Below are positions 1-5,710 of a stretch of DNA of 5,864 bases, in pieces. Below the pieces are notes generated by a model. It did not search any database. It saw only the letters and a list, made by a program, of their open reading frames with translations, and was not told the origin of the DNA. The position numbers and the translations under genes were made by a program. Within the stretch, counting starts at the first letter, position 1; every line of letters begins with the position of its first letter. Source of the DNA: Oligoflexaceae bacterium (GTDB lineage Bacteria; Bdellovibrionota_B; Oligoflexia; Oligoflexales; Oligoflexaceae). Location: positions 1-5,864 of the forward strand of contig CANJJY010000294.1 in NCBI GenBank assembly GCA_947474445.1, in the 5' to 3' direction.

Positions 1-132
1 GACAAAGTCGATGAGCCCAACCAAAAAAAGCGGAAGCAAAGCGACCGCAAAAGCGAAGCGACAAAGTCGATGAGCCCAACCAAAAAAAGCGGAAGCAAAG
101 CGACCGCAAAAGCGAAGCGACAAAGTCGATGA
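1..132 (+). CDS. Possible C-terminal end of a Lys/Ser-rich protein entering from the left (partial)
   Basis: Frame 1 is open from the window edge to a TGA at 130-132, giving 43 residues. The first repeat copy reads DKVDEPNQKKRKQSDRKSEA, the second is read one frame over as TKSMSPTKKSGSKATAKAKR, and the third ends at once as QSR-stop. The tail is strongly basic and low in complexity, like the disordered ends of histone H1-like or RNA-helicase proteins, but no domain is visible and no function can be named. The terminator at 212-261 would suit a plus-strand gene ending here. Against it, the same repeat is open on the minus strand too, and low-complexity A-rich DNA stays open easily. A complete further copy on the left would place a stop in this frame, so the call depends on sequence outside the window. 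Confidence 0.4.
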   Translation, partial: DKVDEPNQKKRKQSDRKSEATKSMSPTKKSGSKATAKAKRQSR

Positions 133-135
133 GCC
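1..135. repeat. 59-bp direct tandem repeat, two full copies plus a 17-bp partial copy
   Basis: The unit starting GACAAAGTCGATGAGCCC runs 1-59 and is repeated without a mismatch at 60-118. A third copy starts at 119 and matches for 17 bases, to 135, where T replaces C. The array may extend left of the window. Each unit is rich in A and G on the plus strand and contains short AAGCG-like internal steps. Because 59 is not a multiple of three, each copy is read in a different frame. There are no unique spacers between copies, so this is not a CRISPR array. Confidence 0.97.
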
Positions 136-174
136 TACCCATTCCTCTCCCGCACCAAACCAACCCACCACTGG

Positions 175-300
175 GTAAAGCTTGTTCCAAAGCCGGGATA
201 TCAAGGCGCGAGGGAAGAAAAAACCGGAGTCGACTCCAGTCGATGAGGATTTTTTCTTCCCGAAGCAACGAAGAGATCGCGGCTTTGGGACGAGCTTTAC
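175..300. repeat. 126-bp imperfect foldback (nested inverted repeat) at the sixA 3' end
   Basis: Outer arms 175-195 and 280-300 are inverted copies over 21 bases, with only two differences, both G-T wobble pairs. Inner arms 212-223 and 250-261 are perfect 12-bp complements (GGGAAGAAAAAA and TTTTTTCTTCCC). The 16-18 bases between outer and inner arms match poorly. The right arm contains the sixA stop codon (TAA, complement of 297-299). No transposase and no clear target-site duplication flank it. It could be an extended transcription terminator, an inverted duplication of the gene end, or a relic of a small palindromic element. Confidence 0.8.
212..261. terminator. Bidirectional intrinsic terminator
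   Basis: The hairpin arms 212-223 and 250-261 end in six A and six T bases, so each strand gives a stem followed by a U-run. CC at 224-225 can pair with GG at 247-248. The centre folds again as TCGAC (230-234) with GTCGA (239-243) around TCCA. It lies 35 bases past the sixA stop on the minus strand and 79 bases past the possible plus-strand stop at 132, which suits a terminator shared by convergent genes. Termination itself is inferred from structure. Confidence 0.75.
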
Positions 301-773
301 GGGATGAGGGCTTTTAGGTGCCAGTGTGCGTGGAGCGCCGGGATCCATTCAGAGTCAGAATGTTCAAGCAAAGCCGCCTGCGCCGTCCCTAAACTCAAGG
401 GCAACCCACAAAGCTGACTCGCCAAATCCGACCAACCAGGATTATGACCGATCACCAGCAGGGTCGCTACGGAGGTATCCACTTCGCAGCAGCGCAGACG
501 CAGGATGTCCGGCTCGGCGAGATAAAGCAAACTCAATTCCTTGCTAGGAATTCCAGTAAAATTTCCGCCGCGAATCACCGCTTGCATCGTCATGGTAGCT
601 CGCAAGGCGTCGCTGCAGAGAATCAGATCGGGGCTGAATCCTCTGGCCCGCAACTCCTGTGCACATCGCACGGCTGCGCCTATTCCAGCTTGCGTGAGAG
701 GTCGATCGTGATCCTTTTGAGATCCTTGGGCGGAGTCAGCTTCACCATGTCGCATCAAGATCAATCGTCGCAT
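297..773 (-). CDS. sixA: Phosphohistidine phosphatase SixA (histidine phosphatase superfamily)
   Basis: This cytoplasmic enzyme family removes phosphate from phosphohistidine on signalling proteins such as HPt domains of phosphorelays. With the ATG at 773 the product has 158 residues, about the usual SixA length. The nucleophile motif RHGEAD is at residues 8-13 (His9), followed by DRPLT at 23-27, SDALRA at 54-59 (Arg58 as likely phosphate ligand) and VIGHNPG at 107-113 (second catalytic His110). A TTG at 779 would overlap the stop of the preceding gene and add two residues. I prefer the ATG because MRRLILMRHGEAD matches the usual SixA start closely. The sequence AAGG stands about nine bases before it. 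The gene starts two bases after the receiver-TPR stop, so the two are almost certainly co-transcribed and translationally coupled. A close SixA-like phosphatase with another phosphosubstrate is possible. Confidence 0.92.
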   Translation of the reverse strand: MRRLILMRHGEADSAQGSQKDHDRPLTQAGIGAAVRCAQELRARGFSPDLILCSDALRATMTMQAVIRGGNFTGIPSKELSLLYLAEPDILRLRCCEVDTSVATLLVIGHNPGWSDLASQLCGLPLSLGTAQAALLEHSDSEWIPALHAHWHLKALIP

Positions 774-775
774 TA

Positions 776-2002
776 TCAAACCGCCTTTTGAACCCGCTCT
801 TCAAATTCTGTCAGTTTGCGCTTCGCAATATCAAAATCTGGGTGTTTTTCGATACAGCGCTTGATCAGTTTGATGGCTTCTTCATACTGGCCCTTACTGG
901 CGAGCATGATGCTCTTGTTGTAGAGCGCCGAACGGTTCAGGGGATCAAGCTTGATCACCGTGTTGTAAGTCTTGTTCGCTTCTTCAAACTGCTCGGATTC
1001 TTTATAGCAGATTCCGAGCTGATTCAAATAGGCAATATTTTCTGGTTCTTGATTGATCGCAAGTTTGATGTGACGGATGGCCGCCTTGTAGTTCTTCACC
1101 GCAAAATAAGATTGGCTCAAATAATGATGGAGCCGAGGGAAGGACAATTTATTTTCAATAGCGATCGACAAAAGATCGATCGCTTCCTGGTGTCTCTGCA
1201 GCTTGAACAGGAGTTCTGCCGCTTCTTCGTAGCGAATCGGATTGAGCGGCGACAGCTTGATCGCGTGTTTGAATTGGACGATGGCGTCTTCCGTTTTTGA
1301 CAAAAGGGCAAAGGCCTTTCCGCGCTCGGAAAAGGTATGAATATAGAACTTGTTACGGGCCTCGGCCTCATCCAAATACTTGAGCGCCTGCTCGTTTTCC
1401 TTGCGTTCGATCGCGATACGGGCCATCCCGACGAGTGGCCGCGCGGAGTTCTGCGAGGTTTGCATCAGGCGCCGATAGATATGAAAGGCCTTGTCGTAGT
1501 TTTTGCTCTGGAGCTCTTTCTTAGCCAGTTCATAAACCAGCTCAGGATTGTTTGGATTGTGGAAAATTTTGAAAGCTTGCCTGAGTTTTGGCACAATATC
1601 TTTCAAGGAATAAGGCTTTACGAGAATACCATCGACGCCTTTTTCGCTGGCCAGCATGATTTCACTGCGATCGGGAGAATCCAGGGCAATAGCAAAGGCC
1701 GATCGCTGGTAAATAGGATTTTCTCTGATCTCGAGGAAAAAATCGTAGCCGCCGAGGATAGGCATTTCTTTATCCGCGATGGTAACGCCAAACGTTTGCG
1801 TAGGGTTCTCTTTTAGAAAATGCAGGGCTTCGTGACCGTTAGCAAACTGTTTAATGGTACGAAAACCCAGTTTGCCCATATGATGGTTGACGATCAGCCG
1901 TAAATCCTGCTGATCTTCAATCAAAAGGACAGGATCTTCGAAATCCAGCTGGTCGATGGCTTCAATGCCAAATTCTTCCGCTAGCGTTTTAGATGAGCTC
2001 AT
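776..2002 (-). CDS. Response-regulator receiver domain fused to about seven TPR repeats
   Basis: The 408-residue protein has a CheY-like receiver at about residues 24-145. It keeps the acidic pair Glu29-Asp30 (VLLIED), phospho-acceptor Asp77 (IADKEMP) and Lys129-Pro130 (LVKPYS). The usual Thr/Ser switch position falls on Leu107-Asp108 by eye, and the usual aromatic switch is Ile126, so signalling may differ from CheY. From about 154 to 390 run roughly seven 34-residue TPR units, including AFALLSKTEDAIVQFKHAIK (231-250) and YEEAIKLIKRCIEKHPDF at the end. There is no DNA-binding or enzymatic output domain, so output is probably protein-protein binding. The ATG at 2002 has a near-perfect TAGGAGG (complement of 2014-2020), 11 bases away. 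It heads an operon with sixA, which suggests a shared phosphorelay. The specific pathway is unknown. Confidence 0.93.
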   Translation of the reverse strand: MSSSKTLAEEFGIEAIDQLDFEDPVLLIEDQQDLRLIVNHHMGKLGFRTIKQFANGHEALHFLKENPTQTFGVTIADKEMPILGGYDFFLEIRENPIYQRSAFAIALDSPDRSEIMLASEKGVDGILVKPYSLKDIVPKLRQAFKIFHNPNNPELVYELAKKELQSKNYDKAFHIYRRLMQTSQNSARPLVGMARIAIERKENEQALKYLDEAEARNKFYIHTFSERGKAFALLSKTEDAIVQFKHAIKLSPLNPIRYEEAAELLFKLQRHQEAIDLLSIAIENKLSFPRLHHYLSQSYFAVKNYKAAIRHIKLAINQEPENIAYLNQLGICYKESEQFEEANKTYNTVIKLDPLNRSALYNKSIMLASKGQYEEAIKLIKRCIEKHPDFDIAKRKLTEFEERVQKAV

Positions 2003-2063
2003 GGCGATCGTATCCTCCTAGTCCTTCCCTTCTTTATTCGGATTGTTTAGACAAAAAATTAAA

Positions 2064-2080
2064 TGATTTACCCAAAATCA
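2064..2080. promoter_or_regulatory. Small perfect inverted repeat upstream of the receiver-TPR/sixA operon, possible operator
   Basis: TGATTT (2064-2069) and AAATCA (2075-2080) are perfect inverted copies around ACCCA, 62-78 bases upstream of the receiver-TPR start, in an AT-rich stretch where the operon promoter should lie. I cannot place a convincing -35/-10 pair next to it. A six-base arm can arise by chance in AT-rich DNA, so this is only a candidate site. Confidence 0.25.
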
Positions 2081-2157
2081 CTGACTTTTGTGGATAGCCC
2101 GGATACTTGCGTCCCCAGGCTTTTTTTCTGCCCCGGAGTAAGGAGTTGAAATAATGC

Positions 2158-2195
2158 AAAAAAGAGGGCTGACACCCCCCGGAAATGGGAGGTGT
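2158..2195 (-). terminator. Probable intrinsic terminator of the CPBP-trmL-hisC operon
   Basis: Read on the minus strand, ACACCTCCC (complement of 2187-2195) pairs with GGGGGGTGT (complement of 2172-2180), with one mismatch and a six-base loop. Six U bases follow (complement of 2158-2163). The stem starts 37 bases after the hisC stop. Eight bases between stem and U-run is longer than in an ideal terminator, so efficiency is uncertain. Confidence 0.5.
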
Positions 2196-2231
2196 GGAAG
2201 GCTCAAAAGAATCATGACTTTTAGGTCAGAA

Positions 2232-3347
2232 TCAGCCGGAAATGGCGCTGAGAGCCGCGAGGAAGGCTTCGTTTTCTGGTCTCTGTCCGATGCTGACGCG
2301 AAGGCAACACTGCAGGCCAGGTCCTCCGGAAACGTTCCGCACGAGAATGCCGCGCTTTTTCAGACCGAGATAGACGTCTTCGCAGGTCTTCTGCTCGGGC
2401 CAACGGATGAGCAGAAAATTAGCTTTTGAAGGGAATACCTTCAGCTGCGGGCTCATCGCTTGCAGGCGGTCAAAAACAAAATCACGTTCACTCTTAGCGT
2501 TGGCGACGTTGCGTTGAACAAAGGCCATCATTTCCGGGTCCGTGAAGATGACTTTGGCCGCTTCCATCGTGAAATGATTCAGCAGGTAGGGTAAACGCAG
2601 TTTGCTCAAGGTACCGATCAATTCTGGTGAACCAATCGCATAACCGAGCCGAACCCCAGCAGCTCCCATCGTCTTGGACAAGGTTCGAAGGAGCAGGAGA
2701 TTCGGGAATTCACCGAGAAGATCGGTGTAAGGATCATCATCGAATTCATAGTAGGCTTCGTCGGCGAGAAAGAGAACTTTGGGGAACCGCTGCAGCAGTT
2801 CACGGAATTGAGCCTTCGGCAGCGAGGTGCCGGTCGGATTGTTCGGCGAAGCAAAAATGACGAGCGAACCATCGGGCAAACTCGGCAGACGATCAACGCG
2901 GTAGTTGAAGTCCTCATCGAGAAGCCAGGGTTCATACTCCACACCTGCATACTGAGCGTGGGATTCAAACAAGGCAAAGGATGGTCGCGCGATGACGACT
3001 TTACCCGGCAGGCGGCGTCCCAAAGCTTCGAGGATCAGTGCGATCAAGTGATTCGAGCCTGGACTGGTCATCAGACATTCGGCTTTGACCCCGACATATC
3101 CGGCGAGCAGAGTCGACACCGATGCCGCCATGGATTCTGGATAGCGATTCCATTCGCAGGCGGAAACTCCTGCCAGTATCCGGTCTTTGAGATGCTGGGG
3201 CCAATCCCATGGGCTCTCGTTTTGATCAAGCTTGATCGTGATGCCGGTCGGTGCATCGATTTTATAGGGTTTAGCAGCTACCAGGCTTGGTTCAAAATAA
3301 GCGCTCAACCACTTCCAATCCGGACTTTTAACCTCAATCGTGCTCAT
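2232..3347 (-). CDS. hisC: Histidinol-phosphate aminotransferase (PLP, fold type I)
   Basis: HisC transfers the amino group from glutamate to imidazole-acetol phosphate, giving histidinol phosphate in histidine biosynthesis; it is cytoplasmic. From the ATG at 3347 the product has 371 residues, a normal length. HisC-type motifs run in order: LDQNESPW at 40-47, NRYPE at 67-71, GSNHLI at 97-102, SPNNPTG at 168-174, DEAYYEF at 196-202, and RTLSKTMGAAGVRLGY at 221-236 with the PLP-binding Lys225 and phosphate-binding Arg233. CLRVSIG at 348-354 has the likely carboxylate-binding Arg350. The GSNH turn differs from the common GSDE. An upstream in-frame ATG at 3395 adds 16 hydrophobic residues inside trmL. 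I choose 3347 because GAAGGGA precedes it at good spacing. The start overlaps the trmL stop by 14 bases, implying coupling. No other his genes are near, so a related aminotransferase (aromatic or cobalamin-type) cannot be fully excluded. Confidence 0.88.
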   Translation of the reverse strand: MSTIEVKSPDWKWLSAYFEPSLVAAKPYKIDAPTGITIKLDQNESPWDWPQHLKDRILAGVSACEWNRYPESMAASVSTLLAGYVGVKAECLMTSPGSNHLIALILEALGRRLPGKVVIARPSFALFESHAQYAGVEYEPWLLDEDFNYRVDRLPSLPDGSLVIFASPNNPTGTSLPKAQFRELLQRFPKVLFLADEAYYEFDDDPYTDLLGEFPNLLLLRTLSKTMGAAGVRLGYAIGSPELIGTLSKLRLPYLLNHFTMEAAKVIFTDPEMMAFVQRNVANAKSERDFVFDRLQAMSPQLKVFPSKANFLLIRWPEQKTCEDVYLGLKKRGILVRNVSGGPGLQCCLRVSIGQRPENEAFLAALSAISG

Positions 3348-3819
3348 GATGATTCCCTTCAAAAAGGCCACGGCGGCGCATAAGATCGTAAACACCGATC
3401 GACACAGCGTTGGCTAGATTGAGGCTGCGGACTTCGGTGTGAAAAAGCGGGATACGGTAGAGCTGCGAGGCATATTGCGTATGAACCCAATCAGGTAAAC
3501 CGGACGTCTCGCGGCCAAAGACTAATAGCTCCGTATCGGTTGGGATTTCGGTATAATCGTGGGTAGCGAATTTTGAAAAGAAAGCCACCTTACCGGGAAA
3601 TCGGGCGAGCAAAGTCTCGAGGTCGTCATGAATTTCGAGATCGAGAAAGGGCCAGTAATCGAGTCCGGCTCGCCTGACGTTTTTATCGCTCATGTCAAAG
3701 CCAAAGGGCTTGATGAGATGAAGCCGACTCGCGGTTCCAGCCGCCAGCCGACCAATGCTTCCGGTGTTCTGCGGAATTTCGGGCTGAAAAAGACAGATCT
3801 GAGGATGTCCAGGTTTCAT
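3334..3819 (-). CDS. trmL: tRNA (cytidine(34)-2'-O)-methyltransferase TrmL (SPOUT family)
   Basis: TrmL methylates the 2'-OH of the wobble base (C34 or cmnm5U34) of leucine tRNAs using S-adenosylmethionine. The 161-residue protein has the full family pattern: PEIPQNTGSIGRLAA at 13-27, AGLDYW at 51-56, the AdoMet-knot segment LVFGRETSGLP at 99-109, and RIPLFHTEVRSLNLANAVSI at 122-141 with the conserved RSLNLANAV. Length and motif spacing match the minimal SPOUT enzyme, with no added RNA-binding domain. The ATG at 3819 lies 10 bases after the CPBP stop and has only a weak Shine-Dalgarno sequence, so it probably relies on ribosomes finishing the upstream gene. Its own 3' end runs 14 bases into hisC. 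The family assignment is very secure; the exact tRNA substrate is from family knowledge. Confidence 0.95.
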   Translation of the reverse strand: MKPGHPQICLFQPEIPQNTGSIGRLAAGTASRLHLIKPFGFDMSDKNVRRAGLDYWPFLDLEIHDDLETLLARFPGKVAFFSKFATHDYTEIPTDTELLVFGRETSGLPDWVHTQYASQLYRIPLFHTEVRSLNLANAVSIGVYDLMRRRGLFEGNHHEHD

Positions 3820-3829
3820 AGCAGACTGC

Positions 3830-4477
3830 TCAATGGCGCGTGAGGAGTTTGTCGGGCTGCGGATTTTCGCCTTTAGCGGCGCGAAAGATTTTATACTGAC
3901 GCCGCAGGCGGAGCAGCGAGGTGACGTTGACCAGAAAATGACAGATTAAAACCGGCAAAAGACTGCCCGTCGACTGAAAGATCCAACCGAGCATCAGACC
4001 CGATACGATCGCCCAAAGCGTCCAGATGGAAACTAGACCTTGAGGTCCGAGATGCAAAAGTCCAAAAAGCAGGGCCGTGCCGAGGAGGCCTAGACTGGGC
4101 TGAATCGCCCCCCGAAAGAGCAGTTCTTCACCGAGCGCTGAAATAAAGGCGAGGTAGACAGCGACTGGCATAGAAGCCGCCCCAACCATGCGCATCAGCA
4201 CGCCACGAAAGGCTTGATAGGAAGGGAATTGACTCTCGAGCAGAGTGTTGAGGATCAAAAGTACCCCGGCGCCCATGACACCGAGCGCGAGCAGAATCAA
4301 AGTGCGATTCAGCTCGGCAGGGACCGCGAAGAGTTGTATAAGATTGTGGTGCAAATAGTAGCACATCATGGCACCCACGCTGCCCATGACGAGATAGAAC
4401 AGCGAGGACGACTTGACGAAGTTCAAGACCCTATCCATTCCGACATCATCAATTTCTGTGGGCTTTTGATCGTCCAT
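3830..4477 (-). CDS. CPBP-family intramembrane metalloprotease (Abi/CAAX-protease-like)
   Basis: The 215-residue multi-pass inner-membrane protein has about six hydrophobic segments (near residues 24-42, 58-79, 100-116, 128-142, 147-168 and 170-188). It carries the three CPBP signature elements: EELLFRG at 117-123 (Glu117, Glu118, Arg122), FGLLH at 138-142 (His142) and HFLVN at 180-184 (His180, Asn184). These residues form the metal site of Rce1-like glutamate proteases, so the enzyme looks intact. A basic, probably cytoplasmic tail follows (189-215). Bacterial members are assigned to prenyl-protein-like cleavage, peptide maturation or immunity, and nothing here fixes the substrate. No bacteriocin gene is nearby. 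The ATG at 4477 has only a weak GGGA upstream; Met14 (4438) is a possible alternative. It is the first gene of the operon with trmL and hisC. Confidence 0.92.
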   Translation of the reverse strand: MDDQKPTEIDDVGMDRVLNFVKSSSLFYLVMGSVGAMMCYYLHHNLIQLFAVPAELNRTLILLALGVMGAGVLLILNTLLESQFPSYQAFRGVLMRMVGAASMPVAVYLAFISALGEELLFRGAIQPSLGLLGTALLFGLLHLGPQGLVSIWTLWAIVSGLMLGWIFQSTGSLLPVLICHFLVNVTSLLRLRRQYKIFRAAKGENPQPDKLLTRH

Positions 4478-4509
4478 GCTGCGTCCCGCGGGTGCTCAAT
4501 TCAAAATAG

Positions 4510-4540
4510 ATATTACGAAAGCGACCTCCCGTTAAAGCAA
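4510..4540 (-). promoter_or_regulatory. Weak candidate promoter for the CPBP-trmL-hisC operon
   Basis: On the minus strand TAATAT (complement of 4510-4515) resembles a sigma-70 -10 box, 33-38 bases before the CPBP ATG. A poor -35 match, TTGCTT (complement of 4535-4540), lies 19 bases upstream, longer than the ideal 17. It sits in the 139-bp divergent intergenic region, the only space long enough for this operon's promoter. No convincing box pair was found for the plus-strand gene. Confidence 0.25.
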
Positions 4541-4616
4541 ACTCCCTGGCATTTTACCAACGAAAAATAGTCAGAGTGCAGACTTCAATGAGACAAGCGC
4601 AGAGGAGAACAAACGA

Positions 4617-5702
4617 GTGAACGTTTCATCAAATTTGGTCCTATGGCTTTTGACCGGAATTCTTCTATCCGCTCCCGCGCGCGCCGCCAACGCCGGAGCA
4701 GCTTGGCCCAAGATTGCCGAAGAGCTGATCCGTTCCGTCGAAAAAACAGATACCCGGACCAGCGAAAAGAAAGCGGAATGGGAGAAAGTTAAGTCATCTT
4801 TGAAGGCCGCGTCCCTTCAAGCGTCGACTGCGGCGGGATTTCGACTGAGTGCGCTGCATATTCTCGATAAGTGGGATGGTCGGGGCTTTCGCATTCTCGA
4901 CGACAGCCAAGCTCAGTACTACGCTCTGGCGCCCGAGGCGCCTCGTCTTCACGATACAGGAGCCTGGTTTGCTCAAAAAGGCGCCAAATGGTACGTCAAA
5001 CAAACAAGTAGACGCACTGATCAGATATTCAGACGGGGCGATGCTCTTGCGGTACCGTCCTTTCATCCGGTTCATAGTTGGACGGATGCACCGACCCAGA
5101 AGGTCCGGGTTCTCGCGCAACCTCTAGCCACAGCGGAGGAGCGAACTCTTAAAGTCAAAACAACGAGCCTTGGTGACTGGGCTCTCGCCGAAACTCAGGC
5201 TGCGAGTGCGGCGATTCCTCAAGGCGGCAAGCGCCTCTGTCAAGAAAAGGCGTGGCTCTGGCTCTCGCGGCCGGTGAGCATCTATCTCGCCTCCAAGATA
5301 AAATTTGCTCAAGACAATTGTGATGCTTTACTCGTCGATCTGCGCGACACCTTCGGCGAAGGAAAGGGTGCGGGTGCAAGCAATTTGCCCTTGAAGGGAA
5401 GTCACTCGATACCCGTCGTCGTGCTCGTCAACGAGGAAACCCGAGAGGGAGGCGTTTCTCTCGCCTTGCAACTCAAGGACGAACTCAATGCCTGGGTGAT
5501 CGGTGAACCCACAGCGTCCCTACGCATGCCTCTCGAGCAGCAAATGATGAAGGAAATACCCTGGCTTTTGCTCAGCTATGAAACCACGTCGGGCAGTTTA
5601 CTGCCCGATGAGACCGTCAACGATGTGTGGATGTTCAGCGGCGGACAGGATCAGATTTACGAAGCTGGCTTCGCTCGCCTCAGAAAAAACGCGGGTCTTT
5701 GA
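4617..5702 (+). CDS. Exported S41 (C-terminal processing) peptidase-like protein, apparently without catalytic residues
   Basis: The GTG at 4617 follows AGAGGAGA by about nine bases and gives 361 residues. A signal peptide covers residues 1-23 (hydrophobic VLWLLTGILLSA, likely cut after APARA), though its n-region has no Lys or Arg. A charged helical stretch (31-70) follows. FRRGDALAV at 138-146 resembles the GD-x-I-x-x-V element of a PDZ domain. The rest follows the S41 order: KAWLWLSRPVSIYLASKI at 211-228, DALLVDLRDTFGEG at 236-249 (the DLR-N-GG strand), IPVVVLVNEETREGG at 265-279, and WVIGEPTASLRMP at 293-305. Where active enzymes carry the Ser-Ala-Ser-Ala-Glu nucleophile segment, this protein has EETREGG, and Leu-Arg stands where the Gly-Lys general base is expected. 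If the alignment is right it is a pseudo-protease or binding protein of the periplasm. It is divergent from the CPBP operon. The coding call is firm; the family call is by eye. Confidence 0.75.
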   Translation: MNVSSNLVLWLLTGILLSAPARAANAGAAWPKIAEELIRSVEKTDTRTSEKKAEWEKVKSSLKAASLQASTAAGFRLSALHILDKWDGRGFRILDDSQAQYYALAPEAPRLHDTGAWFAQKGAKWYVKQTSRRTDQIFRRGDALAVPSFHPVHSWTDAPTQKVRVLAQPLATAEERTLKVKTTSLGDWALAETQAASAAIPQGGKRLCQEKAWLWLSRPVSIYLASKIKFAQDNCDALLVDLRDTFGEGKGAGASNLPLKGSHSIPVVVLVNEETREGGVSLALQLKDELNAWVIGEPTASLRMPLEQQMMKEIPWLLLSYETTSGSLLPDETVNDVWMFSGGQDQIYEAGFARLRKNAGL

Positions 5703-5710
5703 TCGCCGTT

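Noticed and set aside
1..135. CRISPR-like repeat array
   Set aside because: The copies are directly adjacent, with no unique spacers, and no cas genes are present.
129..317. Plus-strand ORF of 62 codons starting in the last repeat copy
   Set aside because: It has no ribosome site, runs through the foldback and terminator, and ends antisense to sixA. The composition is that of non-coding DNA.
788..1816. Two long plus-strand ORFs (170 and 159 codons) opposite the receiver-TPR gene
   Set aside because: They mirror the codons of the clearly coding minus strand, show no domain, and lack good start signals.
2097..2127. Plus-strand hairpin (GCCCGG with CCAGGC) followed by seven T bases, resembling a terminator
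   Set aside because: The stem has a mismatch and a long loop, and no plus-strand gene lies upstream for it to end.
2808..3383. Plus-strand ORF of 191 codons opposite hisC
   Set aside because: It is antisense to a gene with complete HisC motifs and its translation shows no recognisable features.
3348..3395. Longer hisC start giving a 16-residue hydrophobic N-terminal extension (possible signal or anchor)
   Set aside because: The extension is read through trmL codons, the downstream ATG at 3347 has the better ribosome site, and HisC is a cytoplasmic enzyme that does not need it.
3830..4477. CPBP protease as part of an abortive-infection or bacteriocin-immunity system
   Set aside because: No peptide precursor, toxin or phage-defence partner is in the window, and the gene sits in an operon with trmL and hisC.
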